This document shows, piece by piece, positions 31,700-40,543 of a stretch of 64,000 bases of DNA (position 1 is the stretch's first letter; the number at the start of each line of letters is the position of its first letter). The notes under the pieces are model-generated. The model was not told the origin of the DNA. It did not search any database and worked only from the letters and a program-made list of their open reading frames with translations. Source of the stretch: Nitrobacteraceae bacterium AZCC 1564 (GTDB taxonomy: Bacteria; Pseudomonadota; Alphaproteobacteria; Rhizobiales; Xanthobacteraceae); contig JBAGRR010000001.1 of NCBI GenBank assembly GCA_036924835.1, forward strand, positions 4,851,001-4,915,000. The letters run 5' to 3'. The position numbers and the translations under genes are program-made.

Positions 31700-31738
31700 G
31701 CGGAATGGAATTTTTCAATTCCGTTCCGCTTTTTTTTT
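31700..31738 (+). terminator. Strong terminator/attenuator inside the ABC operon
   Basis: GCGGAATGGAATT (31700-31712) and AATTCCGTTCCGC (31717-31729) form a 13-bp stem with one mismatch and a tiny loop, followed by nine T residues. It lies between receptor and permease genes. Partial read-through would give more receptor than membrane components, the usual ratio for such importers. Confidence 0.9.
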
Positions 31739-31755
31739 AAATTGGGAGAGGCGAC

Positions 31756-32676
31756 ATGGATGTCGGGCTGATCGCCCAATACATCATGAATGGACTCATG
31801 CTCGGAACGATGTATGCGCTCGTTGCCGTCGGGTTCACTTTGTTTTTCGGCGTGCTCGACGTCATCAAGTTCTCGCATGGGGACGTGCTGACGGTCGGCG
31901 CCTTTGTCGCGCTGGCGACCTTTGGCGGGCTGAAGGCAATCGGTCTGGATTCCCAGCCCATCCTGCTGGTCATCATGCTTGTTGTCGCGGTTTTCGCAAC
32001 CGCGCTGCTCGGCATGGTCATTGCCCGCACCATGGTGCTGCCGCTGCGGTCGGCGCCGCCGCTCAACACCCTGCTGATCACGCTGATGCTGGGCACGGTG
32101 CTGCGCGAGATGGTGCGGCTGTTCTACCCGGAAGGCGCGAACCCGAAGCCGTTTCCCGCGCTGCTGCCGTCCGGCTCGATCAATATCGGCCAATTCAACC
32201 TGCGTTACGACAATCTCATCATGCTCGCCGCCGGCCTCGGCGTGATCGTCGGATTGCAGCTGTTGCTCAACCGCACGCGGCTTGGGCTTGCCATCCGCGC
32301 CGTCGCGCAGGACGACGAGACGGCACGCACGATGGGGATCAATTTCACGGTGGTCGTGCTGATTACGTTCGCCATCGGCTCGGGACTTGCGGCCTTCGCT
32401 GGCATCATGAATGGGCTCTACTATAACGAGATCAATTTCGGCATCGGTCTTCTGCTTGGCGTCATCGGCTTTGCCGCTGCCATTCTCGGCGGGCTCGGCA
32501 GCATTTATGGCGCGATCCTCGGCGGGTTCCTGTTCGCCGCACTGCAGACGATCGGTGCAGTGGCGCTGCCGTTTGCCAGTGCCTACAAGGACGTGTTTGC
32601 CTTCACCGTCGTCATCATATTCATGGCTTGGCGTCCGACCGGCCTGATCCGGGAAAAGATCAGTGAGCGGGTCTGA
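31756..32676 (+). CDS. Branched-chain-type ABC transporter permease (LivH-like)
   Basis: 306 residues from ATG 31756 (GGGAGAGG upstream). LivH signature: IAQYIMNGLMLGTMYALVAVGFTLFFGVLDVIKFSHGDVLTVGAF, AQDDETARTMGINFTVVVLITFAIGSGLAAFAGIMNGL, ILGGLGSIYGAILGGFLFAALQTI. About eight membrane helices. Forms the membrane channel with the LivM-like partner encoded next, overlapped by the ATP-binding subunits. Confidence 0.92.
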   Translation: MDVGLIAQYIMNGLMLGTMYALVAVGFTLFFGVLDVIKFSHGDVLTVGAFVALATFGGLKAIGLDSQPILLVIMLVVAVFATALLGMVIARTMVLPLRSAPPLNTLLITLMLGTVLREMVRLFYPEGANPKPFPALLPSGSINIGQFNLRYDNLIMLAAGLGVIVGLQLLLNRTRLGLAIRAVAQDDETARTMGINFTVVVLITFAIGSGLAAFAGIMNGLYYNEINFGIGLLLGVIGFAAAILGGLGSIYGAILGGFLFAALQTIGAVALPFASAYKDVFAFTVVIIFMAWRPTGLIREKISERV

Positions 32677-32677
32677 C

Positions 32678-33850
32678 ATGACAGAGATGAAGATATCGCA
32701 CGCGCCGTCCCATGCGCCCTTGTGGCCGAGCATTGCCGCGCTGGTGCTTGCCACCGGCTACCTCATCGCACTGCTGGCGGTCGAGGAGCAGACGCTGATC
32801 ATCGGCCTTCTGGCCGCGGCGGTGGTCGTGGTCGTTGCGGCCAACTATTTTGGTGGGTTCGGCGCCGTCGGCCGCAGCTTCGCTGCGCATGAAGGGGCCT
32901 TCAGCCTGTCCGCGATTATCGCGGCATTCGCTGTCGCCGCTTATTTTCACGACAACCATTTCGTCCTGCTGCTGGTCGTCACCGTGATCCTCTATATCGT
33001 GGCGACGCTCGGCCTGAACGTGCAGTTTGGCTATTCAGGCATCGTCAATTTCGCCGGCGCGTCGTTCTTTGGCGTCGGCGCCTATACGTCCGCGGTGCTC
33101 ACGGCCCACACGGCGGTGCCGACCCTGCTGGTGGTGCCGATCGGCGGGGTGTGCGCGGCGCTGATCGGCTCGCTGTTGCTGCTGCCGGTGCTGCGCACCC
33201 GCGGCCATTACGCGGCGCTGGTGACCATCGCCTTCGCGCTGCTGTTCAAGACCTTTCTTGAAGTCAACGACGTGCTTGGTGGTCCACAGGGCCTGCAGGT
33301 CGGCGGCATGAACATCCTGGGCTGGTCGTTCAACGACAATTGGTCGATTGGCAGTATCGATCTGTCATTCTATCTGAACTATTTCCTGCTCAGCATGCTG
33401 TTGCTGATCGGCGCCTTCGTGCTGGTCCGCCGGCTCGAGCGGAGTTGGATCGGCCTCAACCTTGACGCGCTGCGGCTCGACGAGACCGCGGCCGGCTGCT
33501 TCGGTCTCAATATCGCGCGCTGGAAGATCGTCTCGTTCACGCTCGGCAATCTGCTGATCGGCATGGCGGGCGCGTTGTTCGGCATGGTCGGCAGCTTCAT
33601 TGCGCCGAATAACTACACCTTCGCGGATTCGCTGATCCTGGTGTCGATCCTGCTGCTCGGTGGGATCGGTAACGTCTGGGGTGTGATCGTGGCGACGATC
33701 ATCGTCGTGATCGTGCCGGAAAAGCTGCAGACCATCCAGGAATACCGGTTCCTGCTCTATGCCTCGCTGGTCATTGCGGTGCTGTTGTTCCGGCCGGACG
33801 GGCTTCTGCCGCGCCCGGTGCGACGCTACTTCCCGGGAGCGCAGCCATGA
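32678..33850 (+). CDS. Branched-chain-type ABC transporter permease (LivM-like)
   Basis: 390 residues from ATG 32678; a GTG at 32663, overlapping the previous gene, is also possible. An N-terminal extension of two to three helices precedes the LivM core: ILYIVATLGLNVQFGYSGIVNFAGASFFGVGAYTSAVL, RTRGHYAALVTIAFALLFKTFLEV, DETAAGCFGLNIARWKIVSFTLGNLLIGMAGALFGMVGSFIAPNNYTF and LGGIGNVWGVIVATIIVVIVPEKL. Four-base overlap with the ATPase gene that follows shows translational coupling. Confidence 0.92.
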   Translation: MTEMKISHAPSHAPLWPSIAALVLATGYLIALLAVEEQTLIIGLLAAAVVVVVAANYFGGFGAVGRSFAAHEGAFSLSAIIAAFAVAAYFHDNHFVLLLVVTVILYIVATLGLNVQFGYSGIVNFAGASFFGVGAYTSAVLTAHTAVPTLLVVPIGGVCAALIGSLLLLPVLRTRGHYAALVTIAFALLFKTFLEVNDVLGGPQGLQVGGMNILGWSFNDNWSIGSIDLSFYLNYFLLSMLLLIGAFVLVRRLERSWIGLNLDALRLDETAAGCFGLNIARWKIVSFTLGNLLIGMAGALFGMVGSFIAPNNYTFADSLILVSILLLGGIGNVWGVIVATIIVVIVPEKLQTIQEYRFLLYASLVIAVLLFRPDGLLPRPVRRYFPGAQP

Positions 33851-34671
33851 GCGAAGCCAAGACTGAAGCGATGACAGGGGCGGCCGCGACGACAACCGCG
33901 GCCATTCTGGAGGCGCGCGGGTTGACCCGCAAGTTCGGCGGTGTCGTCGCGCTCGACCATCTCGACCTGACGGTCAATGCCAACGAGATTCTCGGCTTGA
34001 TCGGGCCGAACGGCTCCGGGAAAACCACCTTCTTCAACGTCATCACCGGCATCTATCCGCCGAATGGCGGCACGGTGACGTTCGAGAACGCCGACGTGAC
34101 CGGCGCCTCGCCGCAGAAGATGTATCACGCCGGCGTCTCGCGCACCTTCCAGCGCTCGCGCCTGTCGCTGCCGTTGTCGCTGTTCGACAACATCATGATC
34201 GGCAACCACAAGCGGCTCAATCAGGGGCTCTGGTTCAACCTGATGCGCCGGAGCGCGTTCAAGGACGAGTTCGAGAAGAACTATCAAGCAGCAAAGGCGC
34301 TCTTGGAAATCTTCTCGCCGCCGCTGGTTCAGCGGATGTTCGAGCCGGTCGGGGCGTTGCCGATGATCGACCGTCGCCGCATCGAGATCTGCCGCGCGCT
34401 GATCAGCGCGCCGCGGCTGCTGCTGCTCGATGAGCCGTCCGCCGGCATGACCCATGACGAGACCGCCGAGCTGATGAACGACATCCTCTTGGTGCGCGAC
34501 CAGAACCGCAATCTGACGATCGTCATCGTCGAGCACGAAATGGGCGTGATCGAGCGGATCACGAACCGCTGCGTCGTGCTGAATTTCGGGCGCAAGATCG
34601 CGGACGGGCCATATCGCAGCGTCGCCGCCGACCCGCTGGTGCAGGAAGCCTATCTGGGGGCGTCGGTATGA
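33847..34671 (+). CDS. Branched-chain-type ABC transporter ATPase (LivG-like)
   Basis: 274 residues. Walker A GPNGSGKTT, Q-loop region with RTFQRSRLSLPLSLFDN, a signature region GALPMIDRRRIEICRALISAPRLLLLDEPSAGMTHDET with Walker B LLLLDEPSAG, and the switch His in IVIVEHEMGVI. LivG-type ATPases carry a C-terminal extension ending in a YLG motif, here QEAYLGASV. The canonical LSGGQ is changed to LPMIDRR, which is seen in some family members but deserves note. It overlaps the next gene by 4 bp. Confidence 0.92.
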   Translation: MSEAKTEAMTGAAATTTAAILEARGLTRKFGGVVALDHLDLTVNANEILGLIGPNGSGKTTFFNVITGIYPPNGGTVTFENADVTGASPQKMYHAGVSRTFQRSRLSLPLSLFDNIMIGNHKRLNQGLWFNLMRRSAFKDEFEKNYQAAKALLEIFSPPLVQRMFEPVGALPMIDRRRIEICRALISAPRLLLLDEPSAGMTHDETAELMNDILLVRDQNRNLTIVIVEHEMGVIERITNRCVVLNFGRKIADGPYRSVAADPLVQEAYLGASV

Positions 34672-35378
34672 GTGGAAAACTGGAAATCGAGAACGTCTAC
34701 TCGGCCTACGACAAGGCCGATGTCCTCGAAGGGGTTTCGCTCACCATCGAGCCTGGCAAGGTCACGTGTCTGCTCGGCTCCAACGGCTCGGGTAAGACGA
34801 CGCTGATCCGCTCCATCCTTGGCCTGACGCCGGCCCGTGCCGGCCGCATTATGTTCGATGGCGTGGATATCGCGGCGCTGCCGACCCACAAGGTGGTGGC
34901 CGCCGGCATCTCCTGCATCCCGGAAGGCCGCCGGGTTTTCCCGAAATTCACCGTCGAGGAAAATCTGCGCCTCGGCGCTTATCAGGAAACCTCGGCCGCG
35001 CTCATTCGCCAGCGCATGGACGAAGTCTACGCGCTGTTTCCGCGGCTGGCCGAACGGCGGACCCAGCTTGCCGGCACGATGTCCGGCGGCGAGCAGGCGA
35101 TGGTCTCGATCGGCCGCGGCTTGATGCGCGCGCCGAAGCTGCTGCTGATCGACGAGCCGTCGCTCGGGCTGTCGCCGCGGTTCGTGAAGGAGAACTTCAA
35201 CATCGTTCGCCAAATCAACGAGCGAGGCATCACCGTCTTTCTCGTCGAGCAGAACGTGCATCAGACGTTGGCGATCTCGCATTACGGTTATGTGCTGTCG
35301 AAGGGACGGGTGGTCGCCGGCGGCACGCCGGAGGAGCTCGCAGGCCGCGACGAGGTGAGGGAAGCCTATTTCGGTTGA
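34668..35378 (+). CDS. Branched-chain-type ABC transporter ATPase (LivF-like)
   Basis: 236 residues. Walker A GSNGSGKTT, GISCIPEGRRVFPKFTVEENLRLGAY (LivF signature), ABC signature MSGGEQAMVSIGRGLM, Walker B LLLIDEPSLGLSP, switch His region FLVEQNVHQTL and terminal AYFG. It completes the importer complex of receptor, two permeases and two ATPases. The stop is followed within 15 bp by the remnant of an aldolase gene. Confidence 0.93.
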   Translation: MSGKLEIENVYSAYDKADVLEGVSLTIEPGKVTCLLGSNGSGKTTLIRSILGLTPARAGRIMFDGVDIAALPTHKVVAAGISCIPEGRRVFPKFTVEENLRLGAYQETSAALIRQRMDEVYALFPRLAERRTQLAGTMSGGEQAMVSIGRGLMRAPKLLLIDEPSLGLSPRFVKENFNIVRQINERGITVFLVEQNVHQTLAISHYGYVLSKGRVVAGGTPEELAGRDEVREAYFG

Positions 35379-35392
35379 TGCAACGGATGGCT

Positions 35393-35450
35393 GGCGAACA
35401 ACGCCGACGCATTGGCCAAGCAGCTTCGCTGCGGCGAAGAAGTAGAGCGT
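35393..35450 (+). pseudogene. 3' stump of an HpcH/HpaI aldolase gene
   Basis: AACGCCGACGCATTGGCCAAGCAGCTTCGCTGCGGCGAAGAAGTAGAGCGTAAAG aligns almost base for base with the last codons and trailer of the intact aldolase gene at 21709-21770 (encoding NADALAKRFAAAKK-stop). The rest of that gene is absent; livF lies directly upstream. It suggests an aldolase gene once followed the ABC operon and was deleted, or that recombination occurred between aldolase 3' ends. Confidence 0.65.
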
Positions 35451-35475
35451 AAAGCGAAGAGCGATGTGACTTGCA

Positions 35476-35508
35476 GATCCGGCGGAGTGCGATGCAATCC
35501 GCCGGATC
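35476..35508. terminator. Stem-loop after the aldolase stump
   Basis: GATCCGGCGGA (35476-35486) and TCCGCCGGATC (35498-35508) form a perfect 11-bp stem around GTGCGATGCAA. It corresponds in position to the stem-loop behind the intact aldolase gene (21785) and now probably serves as the end of the ABC-transporter transcript. Confidence 0.55.
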
Positions 35509-36103
35509 GATGCAACTGATCTGAAACGACTCCGTCGCGACGAAATGGAGTCAGTCCGCAGGCTGATCAGCGAAATCCTGTCGCTCGCAGTCTGAATCGA
35601 TCGGATTGCTTTAACGCCAGCCGCACGCGGCTGGTTCAAATATCGATACAGCAGCGCATCTCATTCTTTGATCTCGTTGATTAAGACATTTGCGGTTGAT
35701 GAGTGAGATCGAAACTCATCTCGCTATCGCTCGACGGAAAACCTTAAAAGCAATCGACTCGCGTTGGTCAGGTTGAATGCGCGTGCGTATCTCTATCGCA
35801 CGGCGATAGATCAACTCGTCCATTCCAGTTTTTGAAATCGTCTCCATTTCAATTTTTGAAATTTCTCGCGCCGCATTCCACGAATTGAAATTTCCATTGC
35901 GATAAACAGCAAAGTCAGCAGAAAAAATTCATTCTGTTGTCATCGATGATTGACTCGCGATGCGCGCCTCATAGAGTGACCGCATCTAATCGCTTGCCTG
36001 AAAATTTCTTCGCGTACGCAGCGCCAACGGTCACGCTTCAACCGTGGCGGGGCTTCGACTTCGCTTGCCTGCAACTCATCCGCCTATCGAAGGGATATCA
36101 TTC
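35509..36103. other. AT-richer regulatory region before the amidase operon
   Basis: Nearly 600 gene-free bases, clearly richer in A+T than the flanks. Direct repeats GTTTTTGAAATCG (35828-35840) and ATTTTTGAAATTT (35852-35864) lie 24 bp apart, the second nested in the dyad TTTCAA-N3-TTGAAA. They may bind the regulator of the amidase/symporter operon that starts at 36104. No regulator gene is adjacent. Confidence 0.4.
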
Positions 36104-37669
36104 ATGACTGGCAATGATTTGAAACAATACGAAACTGCTGGTGAAACCGAGTTGACGCGGCGGGATTTCATCGACCGCTCGCTTGCGGTCGGTGCCTCGG
36201 CGCTGGCAGCGACAACTTTTTCAGAAAGTGCATTCGCTGCGAATGCAAATGAGCCGATGCCGATGTCGATCAGCGAAGCCGGCAAGCGGATGCGGGATGG
36301 CTCACTGTCATGCGTCGATCTGACGAAAGCTCAATTCCACTACATCGAGATGTATCAGCCGAAGCTGAACATGTTCATCTCGCAGCTGGAAGAGCAGGCA
36401 CTGAAGACGGCGGCTGAACGCGATGCCGAACTCAAGCAGGGCAAGGATCGTGGCCCGCTGCACGGCATTCCGATTCTGGTGAAGGACCTTTACGATATGG
36501 CCGGAACGATCACCACGGTCGGATCCAAAGCCTTCCTTGACCGCCACTCCACCGATGACGCGACATCAGTGCGCCATCTGTTAGAGGCCGGTGTCGTTGT
36601 CCTTGGCAAGACCAACATGAATGAATTCGCCGCGGGTGTGTCCGGCACCAATGCATATTTCGGCGATTGCCATAATCCTTGGGCGCTCGATCGCTCGCCT
36701 GGAGGATCGTCGAGCGGCAACGGCGCAGCGCTGGCCGCAGGCATCGGCTTCGGCGGCACATCCAGCGATACCGGAGGTTCGATCCGCGTGCCCGCAAGCT
36801 GGTGTGGCATCGCCGGCATCCGTCCGACCTACGGCCTCGTCAGCCTGCACGGACTTTTCCCACGCGCGTATAGTCTCGATTGCGCAGGACCGCTGGCTCG
36901 CAACGTGTTCGATCTTGCGCTGCTGTTGGACGCGATGGCGGGGTATGACCCACTGGATAAGTCCTCCGCACTGGCGCAGCGGACGAAATCCTATACCGAG
37001 AATATCAAGGATGGTGTGAAGGGCGTCACCTTCGCGACAGTGAAGGGCTATACGTACAGGGATGTCGACAAGCCGGTCGCAGATGCGGTGGCGGCCGCTG
37101 CGGACAAACTCAAAAGCCTTGGCGGTAAAGTTATCGAAATCGAGATCAAACCGCTGGAAGGCGAACTCGACTACAACAAGCTGTTTACCAACATTCTGCT
37201 TTATGAGTTCAACCAGATCCTCGGTGAGAAATATAACAACACTCCGAATGCAGCCGAACTCTACGGCCCGATCGTGACCAACAATATCGCTGTCGGCTCG
37301 AAAGTCTCGCGCGAGAACTACGAACGAACGATGGCAGAGCGTCCAGCGATCATCGCGCAGCTGAAGGAGGCTTTCAAACAGGCGGATGCGCTGCTGATGC
37401 CGGCGCTGCCAACGACGGCTCCTCTCCTGAAAGCTTCAGCGCAGGATTTCGGTCGCGGACGGCAATTCACAATTCCATTCAGCTACGCAGCACTACCCTC
37501 GGTGGTCGTCCCGTGCGGATTCGATCCGCAGGGATTGCCGATCGGACTCCAGATCGTTGGCGATCATTTCAGTGAGGCCGCGCTGTTGCGGATGGCTTAT
37601 GCGTATGAACAGGCGACAGACTTTCATACAAAGCATCCGCCACTCTTCGCAAGAACTATTCCTGCTTAA
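36104..37669 (+). CDS. Tat-exported amidase (amidase-signature family)
   Basis: 521 residues from ATG 36104 (AAGGGA 8 bases upstream). The N-terminus holds a twin-arginine signal: LTRRDFIDRSLAVGASALAATTFSESAFA (Arg19-Arg20), so it should be exported folded to the periplasm. The amidase triad is complete: Lys127 in IPILVKDLYD, the cis-Ser in GGSSSGNGAAL (about 203), and nucleophile Ser226 in SSDTGGSIRVPA. The C-terminal half has LMPALPTTAPLL and IPFSYAALPSVVVPCGFDPQGLPIGLQIVGDHFSEAALLRMAYAYEQAT. It hydrolyses an amide to acid and ammonia. The symporter pair downstream may import the product. Confidence 0.92.
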   Translation: MTGNDLKQYETAGETELTRRDFIDRSLAVGASALAATTFSESAFAANANEPMPMSISEAGKRMRDGSLSCVDLTKAQFHYIEMYQPKLNMFISQLEEQALKTAAERDAELKQGKDRGPLHGIPILVKDLYDMAGTITTVGSKAFLDRHSTDDATSVRHLLEAGVVVLGKTNMNEFAAGVSGTNAYFGDCHNPWALDRSPGGSSSGNGAALAAGIGFGGTSSDTGGSIRVPASWCGIAGIRPTYGLVSLHGLFPRAYSLDCAGPLARNVFDLALLLDAMAGYDPLDKSSALAQRTKSYTENIKDGVKGVTFATVKGYTYRDVDKPVADAVAAAADKLKSLGGKVIEIEIKPLEGELDYNKLFTNILLYEFNQILGEKYNNTPNAAELYGPIVTNNIAVGSKVSRENYERTMAERPAIIAQLKEAFKQADALLMPALPTTAPLLKASAQDFGRGRQFTIPFSYAALPSVVVPCGFDPQGLPIGLQIVGDHFSEAALLRMAYAYEQATDFHTKHPPLFARTIPA

Positions 37670-37770
37670 GGACGAAAAGCGTTGCCAAAGGCGCTGCGTT
37701 CATGATGCAACTGAAAATCAGCCGTCCATCACAAGAAAAATAATTCGAAAAACAATGCGGGAGCGCGTCT

Positions 37771-37968
37771 ATGTTAAGGGCTGTAATAGGCTTGGGGATT
37801 CCCTTCTCGGCGGTTGTTCTGCTGCTTCCTTACATCAATACGTTTGAGCTCACGCTCTTCAACATACCGTTCCTTTATCTCTGGATGTTTTCCTGGTTCA
37901 TCCTGACAAGCGCGTGTTTGTGCAGTTGCTGGTGGTTTTTTGACCGTCACAGGTCAGAAGAAAATTGA
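37771..37968 (+). CDS. DUF3311 small membrane subunit of a sodium:solute symporter
   Basis: 65 residues: two helices (LRAVIGLGIPFSAVVLLLPYINTF and FNIPFLYLWMFSWFILTSACLCSCWWFF) ending in a charged tail DRHRSEEN. The pattern PYINTFELTLFNIPFLYLWMFSWF is the DUF3311 signature. Genes of this family almost always precede a sodium:solute symporter, as here at 22 bp, and are thought to be an accessory subunit. Confidence 0.85.
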   Translation: MLRAVIGLGIPFSAVVLLLPYINTFELTLFNIPFLYLWMFSWFILTSACLCSCWWFFDRHRSEEN

Positions 37969-37989
37969 ACGCGCGGCTTGGGGGATAAA

Positions 37990-39441
37990 ATGGCGACAGT
38001 TGTTTTTGCGGCTTTGATTGTCCTGTCACTTGCGCTCGCTCTTGCTTCAAAGGGAGGGCACCATCCCAACAACGCGAAGGATTTCTTTATCGCTTCCAGG
38101 CAATTCGGAAGTTGGTTGGTTTTCTTTCTCGTTGTTGGCGAAGTCTACAGCATCGGGACAATTATCGGATTCCCCGGAGGTATTTATGCCAAGGGAGGAA
38201 CATATGGCATCTGGTTTCTAGGCTACATTCTCCTGGCTTACCCAGTTGGCTATTTTCTCAATCCTTGGATATGGCGAGCTGGCAAGCGTTATGACGCGGT
38301 GACTTTGCCTGATGTGTTCAAAGGCCACTTTGCAGGCCAATATGGACGCCGCGCTCTGGAACTGACCGCAACGATTGCAGCTATTACATTTCTTGTTCCT
38401 TGGGGGCAGATACAGTTCGGCGGGATCATCGTCGCATTGCATGGCCTTGGCTGGAATATCGACTCTGGCGCCCTGGCTATTGTGGCTGCCATTCTTGCGT
38501 TTAGTTATGTGGCAATCTCCGGTATTCGAGCGCCGGCCTACGTCGCCATTCTCAAAGATATTCTCATGATGGCTGCGATCGTCATCACGGGGATCGCCGC
38601 TGTATCAGCGGTCGGCGGCGTCAGTCCCATTTTTGAAGCGGCCAAATCCGCTGCAAACAACCATCTCGACCAGCAAGAGCTGCGTTTCACGATGTCGACC
38701 ATCCTTTTTCAAGCTCTCGGATTTTGGCTCCTGCCTTTCAATGTTCAGGGGATTTTTACAGCCAGATCGGAGCAAACGGTTCGTCGCACGCAAATGGTCA
38801 TGCCTCTTTACATGCTCATGTTTCCATTTTTGGTGATCACAGCCTACTACGCCTTAGATCATCACGTTGTCGGTGGAGGGGAGGCGAACAACGCATTCAT
38901 TGCGGCAGCTGTACATTTGTTGCCAGGATGGGCGATCGGCATCATCGCCGCGGGCGCGTCTCTGTCGGGATTGCTTGTGCTTGCCGGAATTAGCCTTGCT
39001 ATTGGACCGCTCGTCTCACGTAATCTGTTTAGTCACATTCCCGAGCAGAAGCAGCGAGGCGTAACGAAAATCATTGTCTTCTGCTATTTGGTTGCTTCGA
39101 TTGCTCTCACGCTATTCGCGCCAACCTTGCTTCTCACGGTCAACAACACGGCCTTTTTTGGCATGACTCAATTTTTCCCGGGGGTGCTTTGTGTTCTTTT
39201 TTTCAAGCGCGCCAATCCGATTGCTATCGCTATAGGAATGGTCGTGGCCGATGTGCTTTGCATAGCATTTTATGTGATGCAAACGCCGCTATATGGAATC
39301 AATATTGGATTGGTGGGTCTGCTCATCAATATTTGCATTGTTGCGGCTGGCAGTTTTGCTGCTCTGCTCTTGAAAGGTGAAGTGCCCAGTCCCATACCTG
39401 TGGCATATCAACCCACAAAAGCGCTGCAACGTTTGAAATAA
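37990..39441 (+). CDS. Sodium:solute symporter (SSS family)
   Basis: 483 residues from ATG 37990 (GGGGGA 4-5 bases upstream; a TTG at 37978 is rejected). Thirteen or so hydrophobic segments. Family motifs include NAKDFFIASRQFGSWLVFFLVVGEVYSIGTIIGFPGGIYAKGGTYGIWFLGYILLAYPVGYF, LVPWGQIQFGGIIVALHGLGWN, FQALGFWLLPFNVQGIFTARSEQTVRRTQMVMPLYML and LPGWAIGIIAAGASLSGLLVLAGISLAIGPLVSRNLF. It couples sodium entry to uptake of an organic solute, perhaps the acid released by the amidase. Base composition is less GC-rich than in neighbouring genes. Confidence 0.92.
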   Translation: MATVVFAALIVLSLALALASKGGHHPNNAKDFFIASRQFGSWLVFFLVVGEVYSIGTIIGFPGGIYAKGGTYGIWFLGYILLAYPVGYFLNPWIWRAGKRYDAVTLPDVFKGHFAGQYGRRALELTATIAAITFLVPWGQIQFGGIIVALHGLGWNIDSGALAIVAAILAFSYVAISGIRAPAYVAILKDILMMAAIVITGIAAVSAVGGVSPIFEAAKSAANNHLDQQELRFTMSTILFQALGFWLLPFNVQGIFTARSEQTVRRTQMVMPLYMLMFPFLVITAYYALDHHVVGGGEANNAFIAAAVHLLPGWAIGIIAAGASLSGLLVLAGISLAIGPLVSRNLFSHIPEQKQRGVTKIIVFCYLVASIALTLFAPTLLLTVNNTAFFGMTQFFPGVLCVLFFKRANPIAIAIGMVVADVLCIAFYVMQTPLYGINIGLVGLLINICIVAAGSFAALLLKGEVPSPIPVAYQPTKALQRLK

Positions 39442-39459
39442 CAGAGAACAATAAGGCCG

Positions 39460-40353
39460 CTACACCCGCCCATTCCGCAAACCTCGCGTCGCATTGCGGG
39501 CGATGGCCATAAAGGCGCGCGCGGCGGCAGTCTGGTAGCGATGCGCATCCCATAGCAGTGCGCCGGAGCGGCGAATCCACGGCGGGCCGATCGGAATCAT
39601 GCCTAAGTCTTTCCGTGCATCGAGGCTGCGATCGGCAAGGACAGTCGGCAAGCCTCCTGATTTCGCAAGTTCGATCAGGGCTTCGACCGAGTCCATTTCG
39701 ACCCGGATATCGAGCTTGGTATTCGGCGGCAGCGAGGCGTCGAGAATGCGCCGCGTCGCGAACGCCGTCGTCAGAAGTGCGAGAGGGCGGCGTGCGAGCG
39801 CAGCCAACGAAATGGAATGGTGCTGTGGCCTGTTTTGCGATTTCGCAAGCACGAGCACCAGACGCTCCTCGAACAAGCGGTCAACGCCCAGTTCGGGATG
39901 CTGCGGCGGATCGAACGCGATCCCGAGGTCCAGGTGCCCGGACAGGATGCGCTGCTCGACACCGCGTGCGTTGTCCGCCTCGACGCTCAGCCGGACGTTG
40001 GGATATTTCTCGCCGAAGCTGCCGATGATCTTCGGCAGGAAGGCCGTGCTGTAGGTGTGGATGACGCCGACACGAAGGGTGCCGCTCATGCCGCCTTCCA
40101 GCTCGGCGATCGCGGTTCGTGCCGCTTCGGTCTGGATCATCAGACGTTGCGCATGTTCGCGGAGCGAAAGGCCTGTCTCGGTCAGTTGCATGCCGTTGGC
40201 GGTCCGGTCGAACAACACGGTGCCAAGATCCTGTTCTAGTGCGCGGATCTGCTGCGACAGCGTCGGCTGGGCGACGCCTAAAACCTCCGCGGCCTTTGCC
40301 ATGCGTCCATGCGTGGCAATGGCCAGAAAATAGCCGAGACGTCTTGGGTCCAT
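39460..40353 (-). CDS. LysR-family regulator, CatR-like
   Basis: 297 residues. The helix-turn-helix is MDPRRLGYFLAIATHGRMAKAAEVLGVAQPTLSQQIRALEQDLGTVLFDRTANGMQLTETG. The effector domain follows with GTLRVGVIHTYSTAFLPKIIGSFGEKYPNVRLSVE and LDLGIAFDPPQHPELGVDRLFEERLVLVLAK. The gene is divergent from the Bug-receptor/catB/catC group with an LTTR box between, so it most likely activates those genes in response to muconate. It is convergent with the symporter gene (18 bp apart). Confidence 0.9.
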   Translation of the reverse strand: MDPRRLGYFLAIATHGRMAKAAEVLGVAQPTLSQQIRALEQDLGTVLFDRTANGMQLTETGLSLREHAQRLMIQTEAARTAIAELEGGMSGTLRVGVIHTYSTAFLPKIIGSFGEKYPNVRLSVEADNARGVEQRILSGHLDLGIAFDPPQHPELGVDRLFEERLVLVLAKSQNRPQHHSISLAALARRPLALLTTAFATRRILDASLPPNTKLDIRVEMDSVEALIELAKSGGLPTVLADRSLDARKDLGMIPIGPPWIRRSGALLWDAHRYQTAAARAFMAIARNATRGLRNGRV

Positions 40354-40396
40354 CCCTTTGGTCCAGATCTTATGGTCTATGTCCGATTACAATTTT

Positions 40397-40411
40397 CTAT
40401 CGGTTCTATAG
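40397..40411. promoter_or_regulatory. LysR-type box CTAT-N7-ATAG
   Basis: CTATCGGTTCTATAG fits the T-N11-A palindromic rule for LysR regulators. It lies 44 bp upstream of the LysR start and about 130 bp before the Bug-receptor start at 40544, in the divergent promoter region. Confidence 0.65.
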
Positions 40412-40543
40412 TTTCAACTCTGTTGGCCTATGACGCGCCCTGTGGCAAGGGGGTGTCAATGCGGGATTTGGCGTGGCATCTGCGGAGCCGGAACTCAAGA
40501 AAATCCCAAGAAATTCTCATGCAATTCCAACGGGAGGCTTTTC

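Noticed and set aside
31687-32754. 355-codon minus-strand frame opposite the LivH-like permease
   Set aside because: Antisense shadow; the plus-strand frame has clear permease motifs and ribosome sites.
35650-36100. Replication origin suggested by AT-rich repeats
   Set aside because: The TTTTTGAAAT repeats are few and lack DnaA-box or iteron arrays, and no replication gene is near; a promoter/operator region is more likely.
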